Shown one piece after another: positions 26,069 to 40,205 of a stretch of 64,000 bases of DNA (position 1 is its first letter; each line of letters starts with the position of its first letter). Below the pieces are notes generated by a model that saw nothing but the letters and a program-made list of their open reading frames with translations, was not told the DNA's origin and made no database searches. The translations under genes were made by a program, and so were the position numbers. Location of the stretch: NCBI GenBank assembly GCA_013365325.1, contig JABVXV010000014.1, forward strand, positions 124,001 to 188,000, in the 5' to 3' direction. The stretch comes from Dipetalonema caudispina (Eukaryota; Nematoda; Chromadorea; Rhabditida; Onchocercidae).

Positions 26069-28366
26069 CTAATAGCCAGGAGAAGTACGAGGTGGTGAAC
26101 AATGATCACATGTTCCTCGTTTTCCTTCTTTACCGAATAATCCTGGACTTCCAGCTAATCCATTCAATCCTGGAATACCCTGTGGTCCAGGATCACCTGG
26201 TGGTCCCATTGGTCCAATAGGTCCAGGCCTACCGACTGCACCAGGTTGTCCTACGTTACCGGGTAGTCCTATTGGTCCCAAAGGACCTGATGGTCCTGGT
26301 GGTCCAGGATATTTACTGAGAATACCAGGTAAACCATTTAGTCCAGGTGCTCCTGGAGGTCCTGGAGGTCCTTGTGGTCCACAAAGTCCAGGTGGTCCTG
26401 GTGGTCCTGGTAGCAGAGATCCTCCTCCATTTACTCCTTGCTCTCCGGCTGGTCCTGGTAATCCTTTCGGTCCTGGTGCTCCAGCTGGTCCTGGTGGGCC
26501 AGGAGGGCAATCAAAGCATAATTCTTCTAGTTCCGGTATTGCATTTGGTTCAGCATCTCTACCGGGTAATCCATGTGCTCCAGGTACTCCATCAACACCT
26601 GAAAATGAAATTTTTTACTGACAATATGATGAGGTTTAAAAGATCATATTGATGCAAATGACAAACCATTTTCACCGTCAGGTCCTGGAGGACCCGGTGG
26701 TCCAATAGCTCCAACACCACAGCTACAACATGCATTTTCAGCAGTTTCAGGTGTTTTAGTTTCTGCACCATTACCATGATATTTGCCATCATCTGATGTA
26801 TGAGATACTTTGGCGAGTTTTGTACCATTATTTCTGCCATTGTTATTCTTCTCTGGAAGTATGAAAGGATGAAAAACCGGAAAAAATCTACGAAATTTTA
26901 TTTTACGGCCACAACATATGTAATTCAAATTTGCATTTATTTCTTCTAACAATTTGTTATTTTATTCTTTAATTTAATCATTTATCAATTCAAATTGCAA
27001 TAAAATTTACTCATTTAGAAACTTAAATTAAATTCCATATTTTGAGGATATTTTTTCTAAGGATTTTTTCCAGTTCACTTCTGATTCTAATCTTTTTGAA
27101 AATTTGAAAGCAGAGATTGGTTTAATTTTTCTTTGCTCAATAAATTTCCAAATCTATTATATTCTAATAAAATATAGTCTGATTTTTTTTTAAAAATAAT
27201 TTTCGATTTCATCTTAAATTTTGATAAATTTTTCATCTAAAATGGAAACTTTCTGTTTATTCAGTACAAGCATTCGATATGAATTTTTTTTCTCTTACAT
27301 TTACAACTCATTTCTCTAATTAAAATCAAGAAAATAATTGAAAAATTGAATGAATGATTGATGAAAATATCACCAACCATGAAGCAGCATATCACTTCGT
27401 GTCATATCCTTCTCTTTTTGCAACTCATCATCTGCTTCCTCAATCTCTTCGACATCTTCCTTCTCTTCATCCTCCAATTCATCCTCATCCTCAATACTGT
27501 ATCCGGCAGTTTCATCTTCTAATGTATATGTTGGAATTGCATGAGCTTGATTTCTTTTGCTTTTTGTTCTGATAGTAGACCGACGATTTGCATGTCTTTT
27601 CATACGATTATTGATAATACCATTCTCGGTACCGATTAATATTTGTACCTGAAGGATTAGAAAAAATAGCAATTCTTGCAATTTTTCAAAATTAAGGTTT
27701 AAAATTAATTCGTCAAAACTTGTTCATCAGCACTCTTACATCTCATTGTGGTTACACTTTTAAATAAATTAAATTTAATAAATCTAAAAAAAAAAAAAGA
27801 AAAAAAAAATGAAATGATTTAACTTTATTTAAAATACTATCAAAACATATTTCATGGCAAAGAGTTATTTAATGTTTAAATTGTTGTTTGATGCCGAAAA
27901 ACTCTTTGAAATAAAGAATAGAAATTTATCAAAATTATCTAAAAAATTTTTTTCTTAAATTCATTCGTTTGTTCATTAACAATATTTTATTTTTTTTTTT
28001 TTCATTGTAATTGTTATATGAAACTTAAATAAATTTTAATTGGGAAAAATTTTCTCGCTAAAAATTAAAAGGCTTTACCTATCGCATAATTTACTTAGAA
28101 AATTTCACATTGAAAGATTATATTACTTAAGAAAAACAAAATACCTTATCAAATTGTTGCCATAAGCCATCTGTTAAATGCTTACAATATTTAACTTCAA
28201 CTTCAAGAGATGATTGAATATATTGTGTATAGTTGTATAAAAGAGGTACAGCAATGACTGCTGTTAATGTAGCCATTGTTGATACAGTGATACCAAAGAA
28301 TGTAGCACGTTTCAATGCTTCCGCTTCTTTTAGTTGTAACTTTGAATTTTCCACTCTTATTGCCAT
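26069..28366 (-). CDS. Cuticle collagen B (402 aa)
   Basis: Four exons on the minus strand join in frame: 28366-28145, 27648-27378, 26852-26667, 26598-26069. The N-domain (1-74) has a hydrophobic helix at about 22-46 and closely parallels collagen A ([18 protein letters not shown] against [18 protein letters not shown]). A processing site RMKR is at 89-92 within a very basic patch. It is followed by a strongly acidic run ([19 protein letters not shown]) at about 125-150. CCSC is at 206-209. The Gly-X-Y domain carries one CFDCPPG interruption, and the end is [13 protein letters not shown]. It has one more intron than collagen A, splitting the non-collagenous region. The donor at 27377 (gttggt) is slightly unusual; the alternative gtgata four bases on would create a stop. 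It lies tail-to-tail with collagen A, 2.6 kb apart. Confidence 0.94.
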
Positions 28367-28385
28367 TATCTAAATTAATTAACAC
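28367..28385 (-). promoter_or_regulatory. Putative spliced-leader acceptor of collagen B
   Basis: On the minus strand the sequence taatttag ends at 28370 and is followed by ata and the ATG at 28366. This is the same three-base ata leader as the p24 gene. Inferred to be a trans-splice site. Confidence 0.5.
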
Positions 28386-28393
28386 TTATTCAT

Positions 28394-28429
<36 letters not shown>

Positions 28430-31400
28430 CCTTACGTCATATTATCAAAGCACACTACGCTTAAAAAATAGATGAACAATTGAACTGTCATATTTTTCAT
28501 CTTCTCATTATTAATAGAATTTTAATGATATAATGACTTATTTCAAGATATAATATTCTTGAAATAAATCAATAAATCATTTTTGAAAGTAAAAGAATGA
28601 TATTATCAAAATTTTCAAATAACTGTTAATTGTTTATTTGTTAATGAAAATAACAAATAAGTAAGCGAAGATCCTAAGAATATTTTTTTTTTTTTTTTTT
28701 TTTTTTTTGTTCTATTTCATTTTACAAAGTGGAAGAAATTTCAATTGTTTACAAAATTAACGATAATGAGAGGTATATTAAGGAAGAAGTGTTATTTACA
28801 GGTAATATCATTTATACTTCACCAATAATAATCCAAGTATTAGTGCTAGTGAACAAATATCTGAAATTTATTCGTCCAATTATAATAATGTGACTTTTGA
28901 TTATCATAGAAAATGTTTTAATGATATCCTCAGGCAAATCCCTACAAATTATTTGAAAAAAAAAAAAAAAAAAAGTGAATTGACCTATGAAATTGTGTTA
29001 TTGAGTACCAGTTTGACAGAAATAATAGAAAGAAATATTTTATACTTAAGGACTTAAAGATTGCTCGAAAAATTCGATAATTACTACATGAATATTATTG
29101 CCTTTTACCAGAATGCGAAACATTTTCACTTTTTAAAAAAAGCAAAAATAATTTTTAGGAAGAGAAAAAAAAGTAGGCGATAATTTTTTTTTTATTTTAA
29201 CATATTTTCATTTTTTTCAATTTTAATGAAATTTTCGACTGATCTATTAATAAAAGTTGCTTTAATTTAAGGATTTATTTAATTAGAAGAAATTTATTGC
29301 CTGAATGAAAATGAAAAAGTAATTGCTTAGATTTAGCTTAGAAAAAGGTAAATTATTGTTGTTTTAAAAGAAGGTCATGACGAATTAAATCTTTAAATAG
29401 ATTGATAGATAGGCGACATATTGACAAAATCGCTTCGTAAAGGAAAAATACATACTTCCAAACAAATTATTATTGGGAATTGTAGTATGTGAAGTTTGTT
29501 TACCTTTCTGCTCCAAAAGGTCAATTAACACAAAATATGATGCCTTTCTTTTCTTGTCTAACATCCGAAAATTTGTCATCTTAGTAGGTATGAAATATCG
29601 TTGATGTCAGGTAAGGATAATAATTATAATAGCATCCAACAATAATTATCCATTAAAGATATGCTTCACTGATTTAAAGTAATTGAAAATGAAAATTTTA
29701 TTGTAAATCGAAAAAGAAACTAGAGAAATGCTTTTTGTGCAATTTTATATAGAAAACAAAAGAGGATAAATTTGAAATTATTTTTCAAGGCAAAGTTAAA
29801 ATCTTTAAATATTGATTGTGAATTTTTTTGGTACTATATGTTTTTAGTATTTTGTGAAAAAATTTAAATTTTGAGTATTATTTGAATGTGATGATATATG
29901 GTATTTCAAAATATCTAATTTATAAGTTGATATTGTTGAACTACAAAAAATTTCACGGCATTATACAGAAAGAAAACATGTAAAATACGAACTACAGACA
30001 TCAAATAACAAGTATCGCCTGCGTTGAATTTCTAGTAAAGATAAAAGCCTGCTAATAGTGATTGAAATGGATCTAAGAAATCGGATCTGCTGATAGTGTT
30101 AGACAACAGATTCTTTCAAGGATTGTATTCTTCGTCCTTTTCTGGCCAGATTAGAGGAGACAAAAGCAAGTTGAGGAAGTGAAGAAGATTACAAATAAAG
30201 TATACCGAAAGAAAAAATGATAATATTTTCAAATTTTATGGCTGAATTAGATATCAGAAGAGAAGAAAAACAGCCAGAAATTGTTGATTTGTTAGTAAGA
30301 TATTTGTAAAGGAAGAATGAGAATAAAAGGATGGAAAGAGAAATTAAACAAAATACGATTGATACAGCAATTTCTTTTTTATCATTCTTTATCATAGCTG
30401 ATTAGGGATTATTTTTAGAAAATTGATATCAACTAAGAACTTTCTTTTAACCAGAAATTTGCAGTACCTTGAGATGACATAATTTGGATCATGGTCAAGA
30501 GGTTGTAGAAAGTTAATCTTTCAACTGATAGATATGATAATATGAATATATCCAAGAAAGGATAACAATCTTCAACTTTAACTGAATACACTATAGTAAA
30601 TTATAGAAATGAAAGATATGTAAATGATTTGAAAAGAATTATTAGCGAATTATTTCGTTTTGTTTATCTTATAATTCTAAAGTTATGGATTTCTTATAAT
30701 TCATAAATTATTGAAGATTTCGATAGCTGGAATAAATAATGATATTCAATTTACAAAAATGATATTATTTTAGGGTAATTCGTACTTAAAAAATGATTGT
30801 AGTAACAGAATAATGATAAATGAAGAATATTTATTTCAGGATATCATAATTTTTATCAATAGAAGTATATTAGATTAGCACAGAGAATATTTTCCAAATA
30901 TTTGCACATGATTGAATATCGTAAACGTATGCATAATATATTATAGGTGCAGGAATTGAACGGAAAAAAGCTATCACAAAAAGTTCGAAATATATGAAAA
31001 TCAGGGAGAATGATGATACATGCACAACAATACGACGGATACAGTGATGCAATGAACAGGGATTCTCTTATATATCAGCACCAATTCTGATAATGTGACA
31101 TTTCCAGATGATAAGTAATTTAAAGATGAACTATAAGAGAAAAGTGTAAGGCGGAATGCGAAGAAGAGGATGTTGAATGAAAAAAAAAAATGATTAACTT
31201 CCATATCATCTTCTGAAGGCCATAATTGTCTGCTACGATATTTTATACCGCCTACGCTAATTTTCTCTTCTCAATTTTTCCTTCTCTTTCTCTTTATTCC
31301 CTGAAAATATGACGAAGTGAAAAACTTGTTTCAGAGTAGAAAATATTGGCAGTTATTGATAGATCAGTGGGAATAAAATAGCAGTAATGTTAGCAATGAT

Positions 31401-34400
31401 AATTATCAGTAATAATGTTAGAGCGATATATTCAACCGATACATACATTCATTCAATTCAATTTAGTATCATTTTTCAACGGATAATCGTTTTATGTTCC
31501 TTTCTGATATTTGCTGTTCTCATCTTTTCTCTTCCTTTTTTTTTTGCTATTAACCGGACTTTTTCTCTCTAACAGTTTTTTGAATCCTTCAGTCAACAAT
31601 TTATGGTTAATAGATACAAAAAAAAAAACCATCCGGTTTCAGAGCCTGAAACATTTTTAAACTGATTTCAATAAATAATCCCTTATTTTGAGGGGTGAAA
31701 GTTCCCTTTGAAGTGATACTGTAACATTATTTAATATATATATTACAATGCAAATATAACAAATTTTGCAAAGGAAAATTAAAATGCTTGCAAACAAAAC
31801 TTTTTTTTGATCAATGATAATCTTAATTTAGCAAAGATTTTAGTTAAAAGAGAATAATTGATTTACAAATGAAATGTTCCGGTTTATGGAAATTAATTTT
31901 TTTGAGCAAAATTGGAAAAACTTTAAATTAGATGTTATCCGTTCATCACTAATGAACTTGCTGATAACTTATCACTTGCTTCGGTACAATTTTATTTTAA
32001 CGAAAAACTGAAGGTAGAAGTTTTCATTAAAAAATTAAGTTTCCAGTTCAGTGATCTTGAAAATTGATTCAGCACTGAAGCTATGGATGACCTCTAATAG
32101 CTGTGGATAAATAGTTATGGGTAATCTGTTTCTAATTTGATTAGAATCATATTCTAGTAATGGAATTCCAAATTTAATGGTAATACTCCTATTCTGAACA
32201 GTAATTCAAAGTAAGTCTCTTTATGTTGGGGAATGTAATTTTTCATCGCAGAAATTTTTTATTTTTTGAATTTACTTGGATATCTTTTGTAATATTCTTC
32301 AATTATGAAATTTTTACTAATAATTTAGATTGAAAACTATTATTAATTTGGTCCTTTAGTGGAATTCGACAAGTGCATGTTCTTTGTATTTTAGTAATAG
32401 AAATTTTTTTCAAAAAAGTTTCATCAAATTGATTACAGCTTTGTTTTATCGAAATAGTTATAACTTTATTTTGCGATATTTAAACAGGTTTAAAAGAATA
32501 AAATAAAAGTTTTCGTATGAAAAACTGCAACATTATTAATCATCAAATGAATTGCTGGTCAAATCAGATGTCATATCAACTTAGATGTCATTAATTACTC
32601 TTCAAATTATCAGATCAATTAATTTATTATTAAATCCAGAAATCATTTTATTTTGCTTTTCCTTTGATTCCAACATATCGCAACTCAGTTTTTTTTTTTT
32701 TCACTCAATAAAATTCACGCAACAAAAAATTAACTAATCACTAACTCACTTTACCTTTCTTATTTGTTCAAACATACTATGATAACAAAGTTTGGAAAAA
32801 AATGCATTTGAGAAGATAATTCCATTGAATTTCCCATTATGTTACAGTTGACATTTTTAAAACAAATTCAACATTTGAATAATTGATTACTCATCTACAC
32901 TGTTAATTTTATCAATTAATTTAATCATATTCTCGTAAATCTAATTATTTTTTCTACATAATCTTAATGTTGCCACTGTATCTTAAATGGTTTTTTCATT
33001 ATTTTAAAAAAATTTTTTGAATGATTTTACTCTTCTTGAAACTTTTTCATATCGGTAATGCTGACGATTTAAAAATGCCACAGTAATTAAAAGCCTATGT
33101 AATTTTTTCCTATTACAATATTTATCAAATTTTTACAAAATGTATTTATTTACTTCTATCAGTTTGGAAAAATTTGATGTTGATTTCATAATTTCATTTT
33201 TGTTAAGAATTACTTAGGATTTGCAAAATGATCAAATCATAAGAGTAATTAAAGTTTACAATGAATTTGTTTTTAAAAGACGAAAATGTACGAAATATAT
33301 AGTTGATGAAGAAAAACAAGATCTGCGCTAAAAAGTTTCAAATTAAATTTCTCTATTTATCTTTGAAAATAAATATTCAAGTAATTAGTCAGAATAATTT
33401 CCAAGTTATACCTAAAATAAACTTATTACTTTCAATTATATCACACTTATCAATGCATTCGTATCATCAAATACCCGAACTGGTCATGCATTTATCACCA
33501 CGATCAGATGAACATTGACAAAAATTAAAGTTCATCAAAATTTAAACTGCAAATCGCATTGATAATAAAATATATGGTAGTGCTGATGATGTTATATCAA
33601 TAATGATAAAAATGATTGCAATGATAGATGATATGATAGCATATGATGGAATTTTTTTTTCTGCTAATTTTCGAGTTTTTATTAAAATTTGCTAAGACGA
33701 AAGATAAGGCATACAAGAGAAAAACAAAAATTTTGGGAAATTTTTTTAAGAATTATCGTTTTTACATTCCGTTTCGTTCTTCCTTTCTTGTTTTCCCTCT
33801 TACTATCATCTGATTTTCTTTTCCTTTCAATTCGGAAATATTCCGTCGATCTTCAGTTAATGGCCAAGAAGTCGTAGGAAAATTTTTCCGAAATCATTTA
33901 ACAAAGTTTACTAAGGCTGCACAGATATCATTTTTCATCACAATTATAAATATCAGTTATAGAGAATTAAATTCATTCTGATTCCATCAATGATATTTGT
34001 GAAATTTTCAGAATTGGCATCAAAAAGTGAGAAAATGGAGAAGAAGTGATTTAATGACGTAGTGTTAAACGTGATGTTACGGAAAGAAGCACTTTTATGG
34101 AAGTGCAACGATGTAAAGAATGGCACCAACCGATTTTGGAAATGGTGCGAATTAGACTTAGATAGGATTGAAAGAGAATAATTGGACGATATCAGATAAC
34201 TGTTACCCTTTTGACGGTCAACAGATATTTCAGTGTTATCGCCAATGATTAACAATAGCGGAGATGAATTGTAGAAAAGAGAAAACAAGATGTCATAATT
34301 TTTCAAACATAAAGGTCAAAGGTAAAAACTTCAAAAAGACTGATAATAATGAGAAATTGTTACAATGACAATAGTATCAATGTTAATACTAACCTTTTTA

Positions 34401-34477
34401 GTAATGATAATAATGTTGATAATGCTACTGCTGATGAAGTTAGCAATAAAAATGATTGATACCCATTCATTTAAAAT

Positions 34478-34540
34478 GATATTTTTTTTAATGAACTTTC
34501 CAAACGATATTTTTTTTTAAACGAACTTTCCAAACGATAT
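34478..34540 (+). repeat. Imperfect tandem repeat, unit about 28-30 bases
   Basis: Two adjacent copies (34478-34505 and 34506-34535) of a unit made of gatat, a T run, then aa-gaactttccaaac. The start of a third copy (gatat plus T run) follows. Copies differ in T-run length and one or two bases. Confidence 0.85.
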
Positions 34541-37500
34541 TTTTTTTTTTTTTTTTTTTCTCATTTCTCAAAAGATAAAAAGATATCATTTTCTCTTTTA
34601 CTCATTGCCGACACAATCTTTGGGAAGTGATTTTCATTCGAAAATATAACGGAACTTTTATTTCTTTTTCTTTTTTTTTTTTTCTTTTCAGAAATATTTT
34701 TAAAAAGAAAACAAAGGAACTGATTTTATTTCTGAGATTAATTTTTCTTATGACGTGAGATGATTGTACTATTCGTTTCACAGTTAAAAAATTGGCTCAT
34801 ATTAAATTGTAAAGCGAAATGTCGGATATTTCTATTTTTCCTTTACACAAATTTTGAGGAAAGTAGCGAAATTTCAACATGTTGTAGATTTGAATATTTT
34901 TAAAATTAGCCTTCATTTCAGCTATGAATTTATTAGTTTTTTGAAGAGTATTTTACAAATATTTACAATTCTTCTTCTGGAAATTTACTTAAAACTATTA
35001 TTTTCCTGAAATTCTTTTTCATTTTTTCAATTTTCTTTAGTAAGTTGATTTTGGTGTAATAGGTTAATCTTTTCAATATCATAATATTTCATCGATTTAG
35101 TTGCATAATTACCATGTAGATAACCTAACAGTTTCACTTTCATAGAAAATTGATAATCTAATAATTGCAACGTTAAAATTGTGTTTTATCTCAAAACTTT
35201 GTCATTTAGGAAAAGAATCAAAAGAAACCGATAATCTTCAAAATTTGTCATGACGAAGCGATGATGTATGATGAAGGAGATGATAAAGACGGCTAAGTGA
35301 TACTTTTCATAAAGATGACAATAAGCCTTCAAATTATTCGAATTTCTATATTTCATTTTCTTTTCATTTTTCCACAAAATTTATTTTGTTTTAATAGAAA
35401 AAAAAATAAATAAATTACTTCAAAGTTTGCTCATCAAACCAATTGTATTCGAATTTCACACTTATTCTTGTTGAAAAAAAACTTTCATTTCAGACAATCA
35501 GAATGCAATAATTGCATTTACAATTGTACTCTCTCATTTTAATTCATTTTTTTTTTTCAATAATTTTTGTGCTTTCCTATGTATTTATCATTTATTGTTG
35601 ATTTTACATTTTATAAAATTTGAATTAGTAATAAAATTTCAGATTATTTCACAAAAAATTGGAGAAATTTAAAGACAACCTGTACTGTTCGATCGCTATA
35701 AAATATCATGGATGTATCAGAGAATAGTTTTTAACTTTGTTGCTTTATAAAGTATGAAATTTGAAATGAGTTACAATAGATAGTGAATTTTTTTGTCGCA
35801 ATAAGTAAAATGATTGTATTTCGAAATTTCTTATAAACTATATTTAAAAATTTGGCTAAATTTGAAAGGAATATATTGACAACAGAATAAGACAAAAAAT
35901 TTCCAGTATATAGGTAGATATAATTCGATTATAAAATGTAAAAAATGCAAAGGTTAAAGTGAAGTGGTAAATGATACAAAGAAAGGATAATTTCTGAATT
36001 ATTTGTTTAATTGATTTGGAAATGAATTCAGGAAAAAAGTGAAAAAGTGAATAAATTCGAAATGATTTTTTCCTCCTCATCTTTTTCCAGCAAAATTTCT
36101 TCTTTCTTCTGCACGAAAAACAAACTATTTTGGATCGGAAAGACAAATGTGGCCATAAAAAAAGATTGTTACTTTGATTGATGACTGAAATTTAAGCATT
36201 CGTAAATGAAGCAAATTTTCCCTCGAATTTCAGCTTGCATTTTTTAGAATTCATTTCATTGGGAATGAATTGTTCCATACTCTTTGATACCACAATGTTA
36301 AATTTTTTTGCTATAAATTAGTCCAATTGCAAAACTTACTTTAAATAAATCCAATTCCAAAATTAAGATTGCTACTTTTAAAAATTTCAAGAAAATAGCA
36401 GAGCAATATATGGTGACAATAAATGATATATAAATTCTGAATACAAACTTAACACCATTTGTTCTAATACAAAAACTTGAAACTTGTAAATTATTTTTAA
36501 ATAATAACTTTCATCGTAATATTTTTGAGGACAGATTCATGCTGATAGAAAATATTGTATTGTTGAAAATTTTTCAACAATAATTTCAACAGCTTTACCG
36601 ATCTCACCAATGTTTTCAGTTTATTTACGAGTAATTTCAAAGTTTCAGAGATGAAGTACGAAAAACGTTATATTAAATTTGTACATTCAAATTTCTAAGC
36701 TATTGATTTCAGAAAATTTACGATGAATTTAAAACAAATTGTGATTCACCAAGATATATCCATTGAAAAATTTTTGCTATCCGTTTTTAGGATTCCAAGA
36801 GTGACTATAGCTTTTATTTGAGCGGATAGTAAAAATAATTAATCATTGATGTTACAATCATTAATACTTTTAATGTGAAACAATCTGACTAACTTTAATT
36901 TAAATTCTTACATTTCCATAGTTTCAAAATTATTATTATATATACGCATTATCATAAATATATTATTATAAATACTTTGAAATTATTACAAATTAATATA
37001 AATACATCATTAAAAGGAAGCAGAATAATTCAAATCTTTAATACTTTCTACAGCATTTCAATGATCAAAAAAGACAGGAATTTCTTAATTTAATAAAAAC
37101 ATTTTATATAAAATCATAATTAATTTTGGGAAAAGAACAAAGTAATAAATTACTATTAGAAATTATCTCTTTTTTTACGAATAACAAATTCCGGGAAATT
37201 TTTCAATTTAACAAGAGCGGTTCTACAAAATAATAAATTTAATATTTATTATTGCCCAATTTTTGGCTGTCATAAAGCTGAGATGAAGATGAAAAGGTGA
37301 TTCTGTATTGCTCTAAATTTGTGATGAAAATATGACCCCACTTTGTGAAACATTCATCATTTCTCTTATTTTAAAGATTTCTTCAGTGCAAGAAATTTTA
37401 CTTCCTGTTGCAAAAAAGCTGAGCAATAATAAAATTTTTGAATTGGTTAAAATTACATCGTAGCGATTAGTATAATTATTTTGTCTCAATGATGTTAAAA

Positions 37501-40205
37501 CTAAGTTGCAATTTTTTTGTATTTAAGTATTACTTTTTTAACCAATTGATATTTGTTGAATTTATAGCACTTATCAAAGAAACTAACAATTTTCCGATTT
37601 ATGATATCTGGAAAACGAATAAAGTTATTGTGATTGTAACTTATTAAATATTCCATAGGAAAAATGAGTATAAGTAATTATTAACACTTAGTGATATGAT
37701 AAAAAAGATTTTTCCTCAGGCATTTATCTGTTTGCTTGCTTGCACAGAAGGGGAAGAAATTTTTGATATATTATTATTAGTAGTAAAACTATAAATAAGG
37801 AATAGATTTATTTCTGTCTTTTTTCCTATCATTTTATTGTTAAAAGTATTGAAATGATAAGATAAGTGATAGAAATCTTTCGTAATTGAATTAAGTTTGA
37901 ATGCTGCTTAAGCAAATACAGAAAGAGCTGCTGCATGAATTAAAGCAAATCGAAAAACCTGAAAAAGTTTCCGGAATTTTTCCAAAAAATTCATGAAAAA
38001 AAATTTACTATTCAGGATTTCCTAATTTTTTCTTCCTTAGATTATCTAATCATTTTTAGACTATCCTAATCATTTTCTAAACTGTAAGGAAATTAGAGAT
38101 TTTAAGTTGTGAATCTTTTTAAGGTCATATTAGATTTGGACTACATTACTCAGATAATTATTTGATAATAAATAATTTTTATCAGTATTTTTCAGATTTT
38201 TATTGTGTTAAGGCAATTAAGTTAAAGGAGTGAAGAGAAATCGGTGTAGTTACCCAAAACATCGAAAATTTGAGGTCTACTGTTCTCAAGTGCTATGATT
38301 GGATTTTCCACTTCCTTAAATTTTTAAATCTTAAATGTGGAAACAAGTGACTAACTTAATAATCTAAATAATTTTAAAATAATTTTACACTTGAAATATA
38401 TTCGATTTCCTACAACTGTTATATTTTTTGTTTATAAAGAATGAATGTTAGTGAATCATGAAGTGTTCATTTGATCCGATTAAAATCACCAACATCTCTG
38501 ATCAGATTAATATTTTCCGGCTGTTCAACACTCACCACTGAACATAACTTCACATGTGAATTTCAAATGAGATTCACAGTATATACTGCTAAACATTCCT
38601 ATTCTATGCAGTTAGTAGTAGGATAATTAATAACTCAAAATTAGCAAACAGTAATATTCTTCCGATAGTTTTAACCAAAGAATTATCAATTTCACTAATA
38701 ATTACTTTATTAAAATGTTCGAAGGAAATTATTTAGATTGATAATTAGCGGAAGATAAATCTAAATAGCTAAAAATCAATTAGCAAAAAATGCCTGCTAG
38801 AATTGTGCAGTTGTTAAGTACAGATGATAACAATAAATCATCGTTATCGTTTAAATTTCAAAAGAATGTTCTATCAAAATACTTATTACAATGATGACTT
38901 TAAAATGGAAATTCGATAAATAATTTATAAAAATTTTTAATTTAAGAATTTTTTAATTCAAAATATATTTTTGCTTCCACTTCTCTGTACAATTCTAGTC
39001 TGAAATGATTTATTCAAACATTTTGTTTGTGAGAGATGCAAGAATTTACAAATAAAAGTGTTTAGAAGAGAAATGAAAAGAAAAAAAAAAAAGCAAGCAA
39101 GCATTGCTCTTTTGTTTCAATGGTGGATAAACGAACTTTAAGAGCTATTTCACTAAATAAAGAAAAACTTAGTAAAATTGATTATCTCAATTAGATGTTG
39201 AGGAATGGTTAGCTTTTGAATTCATTCTTCCCGTTTTATTTTCATTTCAAGGAAAATTTTACTAATTGCTATTAGTATTATTTTCATTAGATATTCATTT
39301 AGAAATGGAAACTTTATAATTAACATTTGATCACTGTTTGTTCAATTGATCCAATATAATCTTTTGATGTCTAAACGATTGATCAGATAAAACATGATAG
39401 ATTAAAATATGTGATAAAACAAAAAAAAAATAAATAAAATTATGAAATTTGTATAAGTTTAATTGTTCACAATCATTATTTGCTGCTAAGATATCAATTT
39501 CCTAAAGAATTAATTAGCAGGATACGGAAGTCAAAGCGATATAGTGCATGACTCTATTCATCATTTTCAAATATGACATAAAAGTAAGCTTTGTTAATGG
39601 ATTGGATTTTAAAAAAAAAAAAAAATTGAACAAAAAAGATTTCTCTTTTATGATAAATAACCTGTCCTTGGCTTTACAAGCAAATCTTCCGTAAATTTTT
39701 AAATTCTTTCTTTTCTCACTTTTTTCTTTTTCCCACTTCCTCAAAATTGTTCAGTGCAGCAAATTTTTTAAATGAAAGAAAACCGTTGTGTGTTCCAGTT
39801 AATGCTATTTAGCATTCATTTAGTTATTCGTTTGTTGAAATGAATGAATTTCCTTTTTTATCAATTATTTCATTTCATATTAATTTTTTTTTTTTTTTAA
39901 CCAACATTGACAGTTGTTTATTTTTATTATGACGTGAAAGACTTGTTTCCCATCAAGAATTTGAATTTAAAAAATGTAATCTTTTTTGAGCCATATTCAA
40001 ATTTCAGGTTATTTCAAACATCGAAACAACGATAAAAATTGTTTTAAATTACGGATGGATAAATTAAGTTAATCTAAAAATTATCTCAAATATGTTGTTG
40101 TAATAACTATTATTTTGATTATTCGACAAATACACTTCCGTTTTTTTCTGATTATCTTTCCTTTTTTTCTTTTTTTTTTTTTGTCAACCATACGGTCGAA
40201 AAACG

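Larger units (their letters stand above)
28367..40205. other. Gene-poor interval of about 11.8 kb
   Basis: No exon here could be linked to a protein family or to a multi-exon model on either strand. It contains long homopolymers (about 28398-28424 and 28683-28708), an imperfect tandem repeat (34478-34540), and short open frames of low coding character. The longest of these is a 117-codon minus-strand frame at 33953-34306. It may hold the distal promoters of collagen B (to the left) and the channel gene (to the right). Confidence 0.5.

Noticed and set aside
26313..26652. Arg/Thr-rich (-) and Val/Leu-rich (+) frames over collagen B
   Set aside because: Out-of-frame or antisense readings of the Gly-X-Y exon 26598-26069.
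33953..34306. 117-codon minus-strand frame as a gene
   Set aside because: Low-complexity hydrophobic/Ser composition, no splice or trans-splice context and no recognised family. Kept only as a note in the gene-poor interval.
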